DNA of 64,000 nt from G963667855 sp963667855 (GTDB taxonomy: Bacteria; Planctomycetota; Phycisphaerae; UBA1845): positions 62,001 to 126,000 of the forward strand of contig CAXXKI010000029.1 in NCBI GenBank assembly GCA_963667855.2, given 5' to 3'. Shown here piece after piece: positions 61,593 to 64,000 of this stretch. The stretch's first letter is position 1; every line of letters begins with the position of its first letter. The translations under genes were made by a program, and so were the position numbers. The notes under the pieces were generated by a model that ran no database searches, was not told where the DNA came from, and saw only the letters and a list, made by a program, of their open reading frames with translations.

Positions 61593-64000
61593 TTAGAAAC
61601 GTACAACTACGTTATGTGTTTCGCCGGTTCCGCCCGGTGCGGGGATCAGGTTGTCCGGCAATTCCATACCGTTCATTACCACGCAGACCTTACCGTCTGA
61701 TTTATCCGCTTCCATGCGTTCGATTTCAATATTGTACCTGCTGCCGCGGAACTCGCGACAGATGGAAGCGTGGTCCCAGTCAGGAGGCAGGCATGGCTGA
61801 ACTCGCAAACCGTCCCAGTCGGCTCGAACGCCGAGTATCCAGTCGGTGATAACTCTCTGCAACCAGGCGGCCGATCCGGTATACCAGGTCCAGCCACCGC
61901 GCCCGTAGTAGGGCGATTCCGGACCGTCCACATTGCCCGGTGTGACATAAGGTTCTGCCCAATAGCGCTGCGGGTCGCGTTTTGCCGGGTTGAGAGCATC
62001 AAGCATACGTTGAGCCAGTTCCGGGCGGTTCATCTTGCAGGCGGCCGCTATTGCCCAGCACGCCGCGTGAGTATACACGCCGCCGTTTTCCCGCAGACCC
62101 GGCGCATAGCGAGTAATGTATCCAACCGTTTCATCGGGTACGTAAAATGCTGGGGTTAATAAGAGCGAGCCAACTTCCGTAACCAGGTGTTTCTCTACCG
62201 CGTTGATAGCGGATTCCGCGCGCTCGGCCGGAGCGACGTCGTTCAGGATTGCCCAGGTCTGAGCATTAAGGAAGATTTTCCCAACCTCCTCTTCGGAACT
62301 GCCCAGCTTGGAGCCGTCATCGCGAGTTGCTCGAATGTACCACTGGCCATCCCAGCCGTGTTCGTTAATCGCTGCGACGAGCTTTTGTCGTCGTTCTTTG
62401 AAATCCCTGGCGTTTGCCTCATCACCGATCCGGGAGTAAATCTCGGTCCAGTCGGCCAGCAGACCTGCTAAAAAGTGTGCCAGCCAGATCGATTCGCCTT
62501 TATCCTGCATGCCGACTGCACTGAGCCCGTCGTTCCAGTCACCCGCTCCTATATGTGGTAAACCGCGATCGCTGGTTCGCTTGAACACGCGGGCGAAAGC
62601 CCGCTGCACATGATCGAGCAATGGGGTGGCGGTGTCGTCGTCCAGGAAAGCGGCCTGGTCTTCCAAAATACTCAGGTCGCCGGTTTCCCTTATGTAGTTG
62701 GCCGTAACGAACGCCATCCACAGCAGGTCGTCGGTCATGGTGGTTACCAGCCCCTGCTCGGTCAGCGGGTGCCACCAGTGATATACCGAGCCGTCGGCGA
62801 ACTGGTGCCGGGCGTGGAGGTTGATCTGCGCTCGCGTTTTCGCCGGATCGATCGGCAGCCAGACCTGCGAATCCTGCAACTGGTCGCGGAAACCGTAGGC
62901 TCCGCTCTGTTGGTAATATCCGCATCGGCCCCAGATTCGGCTGGAAATAGCCTGGTAGCGGAGCCAGTCGTTGGTCAGGTAGTTTACCGACGCGTCCGGA
63001 GTATCCACCCGGTGGCTTGCCAGTAACTCTTTCCAGCTTCTTTTGGCGTCTTCCAGGGCGTTTTTGATGGTCTCGGTGTTTTGCAAATCCTTAACCAGGC
63101 TGACCATCGAATCCTGATCGGTCGATATTGCCAGTACATAGCCGAACTCGGTATGCTGTTTGGGCTTGAGTTCTACCGTACTGCGCATTGCTCCGATAGG
63201 ATCTTCATACCTGCCGAAACGTGAATTCCATTGGGATTTATCAATAGCCGCCGGACGTTTCGGTTCAACGTGACGGCCGAAGAACGCCGCCTTATCGCCC
63301 TGCATGCAGTCGACGGGTAAAGTTGAGGCCATCGCCGCGGTATAGGCAAAATCAGTATTCCAGTGTCCCCACCTTGGTGACGGGACATCCCACATGTGGT
63401 TCTTGGCACAGATCGCTCCGATTTCCTCATCCGCCCAGGTCTCAATGAACAGCTTGTGGAACTCTCGCCGTGGATCGGGAGTTACCCCCATGGACCATTC
63501 CAGGAAGGAACATATCTCCAGCTTGCGCGGTTTATCCGAGTTATTGTGCAGTTTAACGTGCCATAGCTCGGCAGTTTTCTCCGCATGGCAGAACAGCGTC
63601 CATTCCGCGTGGATTCCGGCGAATTCGGTTTCGAATACCGTGTAGCCCAGTCCGTGGCGGCAGAGGTAACGCGTGTAAGCGGGAAATACCGGAGCAGGTG
63701 ACAGCGACCACACTTCGTCCGTTTCTGTATCTTTTACGTAGAGAAACTTGCCGGAATTATCCCGAACCAGATCCTGCTGCCAGCGGGTGATTACGCCAAG
63801 CTGGGAGTTATCGATCCAGGTGAATCCACTGCCTGCCTGGGTGACCGCAAGCCCCATTCGCTCATTAGCGATGATATTCGACCAGGGACGAGGCGTGTTG
63901 TAATCGGTTATGTGGTATTCGGAGCCATCTTTGGAGAAGTGGCCAAACTCGTTTCTGATCAATTCATTCTGCTCCGCGTTTCGGCAGTTAAGGGGCTCAG
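61593..64000 (-). CDS. Glycoside hydrolase family 94 phosphorylase, 5' end possibly outside window
   Basis: A large intracellular phosphorylase that cleaves beta-linked oligosaccharides with phosphate. Typical GH94 segments: YHITDYNTPRPWSNIIANERMGLAVTQAGSGFTWIDNS near the start, FETEFAGIHAEWTLF, then the catalytic (alpha/alpha)6 domain with GYYQQSGAYGFRDQLQDS, YHWWHPL, DDLLWMAFV and GAGDWNDGLS, where the general-acid Asp lies. RGGWTWYTGSAAWLQRV is the phosphate-binding region. The sequence from the TTG at 63962 gives 789 residues, but the frame is open to the window edge and TTG has no clear ribosome site, so the true start may be upstream. Which linkage it uses (cellobiose, chitobiose, beta-1,2-glucan) cannot be read directly; the GH144-like neighbour favours beta-1,2. 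Confidence 0.88.
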   Translation of the reverse strand, partial: EPLNCRNAEQNELIRNEFGHFSKDGSEYHITDYNTPRPWSNIIANERMGLAVTQAGSGFTWIDNSQLGVITRWQQDLVRDNSGKFLYVKDTETDEVWSLSPAPVFPAYTRYLCRHGLGYTVFETEFAGIHAEWTLFCHAEKTAELWHVKLHNNSDKPRKLEICSFLEWSMGVTPDPRREFHKLFIETWADEEIGAICAKNHMWDVPSPRWGHWNTDFAYTAAMASTLPVDCMQGDKAAFFGRHVEPKRPAAIDKSQWNSRFGRYEDPIGAMRSTVELKPKQHTEFGYVLAISTDQDSMVSLVKDLQNTETIKNALEDAKRSWKELLASHRVDTPDASVNYLTNDWLRYQAISSRIWGRCGYYQQSGAYGFRDQLQDSQVWLPIDPAKTRAQINLHARHQFADGSVYHWWHPLTEQGLVTTMTDDLLWMAFVTANYIRETGDLSILEDQAAFLDDDTATPLLDHVQRAFARVFKRTSDRGLPHIGAGDWNDGLSAVGMQDKGESIWLAHFLAGLLADWTEIYSRIGDEANARDFKERRQKLVAAINEHGWDGQWYIRATRDDGSKLGSSEEEVGKIFLNAQTWAILNDVAPAERAESAINAVEKHLVTEVGSLLLTPAFYVPDETVGYITRYAPGLRENGGVYTHAACWAIAAACKMNRPELAQRMLDALNPAKRDPQRYWAEPYVTPGNVDGPESPYYGRGGWTWYTGSAAWLQRVITDWILGVRADWDGLRVQPCLPPDWDHASICREFRGSRYNIEIERMEADKSDGKVCVVMNGMELPDNLIPAPGGTGETHNVVVRF

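Noticed and set aside
1..64000. CRISPR arrays, defence islands, prophage and tRNA/rRNA genes
   Set aside because: No regularly spaced direct repeats, no nuclease/Cas, phage structural or integrase genes, and no convincing tRNA arms were seen by reading. A covariance scan would be needed to exclude a missed tRNA.

Overview
The window most resembles a planctomycete, probably a Phycisphaerae-like lineage. The basis is gene content read by eye, not a database search. The pointers are Ser/Thr kinases with a membrane helix and TPR-like tails sitting directly behind ECF sigma factors, very large secreted proteins with Cys-rich repeats and dockerin-like C-termini, VWA/glutamine-amidotransferase-like membrane proteins, IS701 and IS110 elements, and loosely packed genes with many intergenic palindromes.

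Layout. 1-4.5 kb: a DEAD-box RNA helicase (5' end outside the window) with a very long low-complexity tail, a 38-bp tandem repeat, a small membrane protein, a DUF4926-like protein and an aspartate aminotransferase. 4.9-10 kb (minus): ECF sigma factor, Ser/Thr kinase with TPR-like tail, secreted dockerin-like protein. 10.3-14.2 kb (plus): a 1290-aa secreted Cys-rich repeat protein with its own terminator, followed by IS701 copy 1. 15.9-21.2 kb (minus): gatE-gatD, the archaeal-type Glu-tRNA(Gln) amidotransferase, and a POT-family transporter, with an attenuator-like RNA between them. 21.4-28.6 kb: a membrane protein, a histidine kinase/NtrC-type regulator pair, a cold-shock protein, PNPase, ribosomal protein S15 with a structured leader, and a lone receiver protein. 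28.9-37.2 kb (minus): one likely operon of solute-binding lipoprotein, two-domain ABC permease, NHL-propeller lipoprotein, VWA membrane protein, RidA and a GT2 glycosyltransferase, with no ABC ATPase. 37.3-39.9 kb: an 857-aa protein joining a degenerate kinase-like domain to a polytopic membrane domain. 40-49 kb: an IS110 element, a coiled-coil/zinc-knuckle membrane protein, a secreted TlpA-like thioredoxin with beta-sandwich repeats, a GH3 hydrolase, a 55-aa membrane peptide and a LolA-like secreted protein. 49.2-50.8 kb: IS701 copy 2. 50.8-58.1 kb: a second sigma/kinase cassette, then a divergent third ECF sigma factor with a zinc-finger anti-sigma factor fused to four DUF4349-like repeats. 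58.5-64 kb: an HD-GYP protein and a GH94 phosphorylase/GH144-like glucanase operon, probably for beta-1,2-glucan, running off the right edge.

The strongest unusual signal is gatDE. This heterodimeric amidotransferase is textbook-archaeal, yet here it lies among bacterial housekeeping genes (pnp, rpsO) and planctomycete-type signalling genes. Other notable signals are two almost identical IS701 copies that share one frame break at a T7 tract, a family of REP-like palindromes around gene 3' ends, several structured leaders, and the kinase-like/membrane and anti-sigma/DUF4349 fusions. I found no tRNA, rRNA or CRISPR array.
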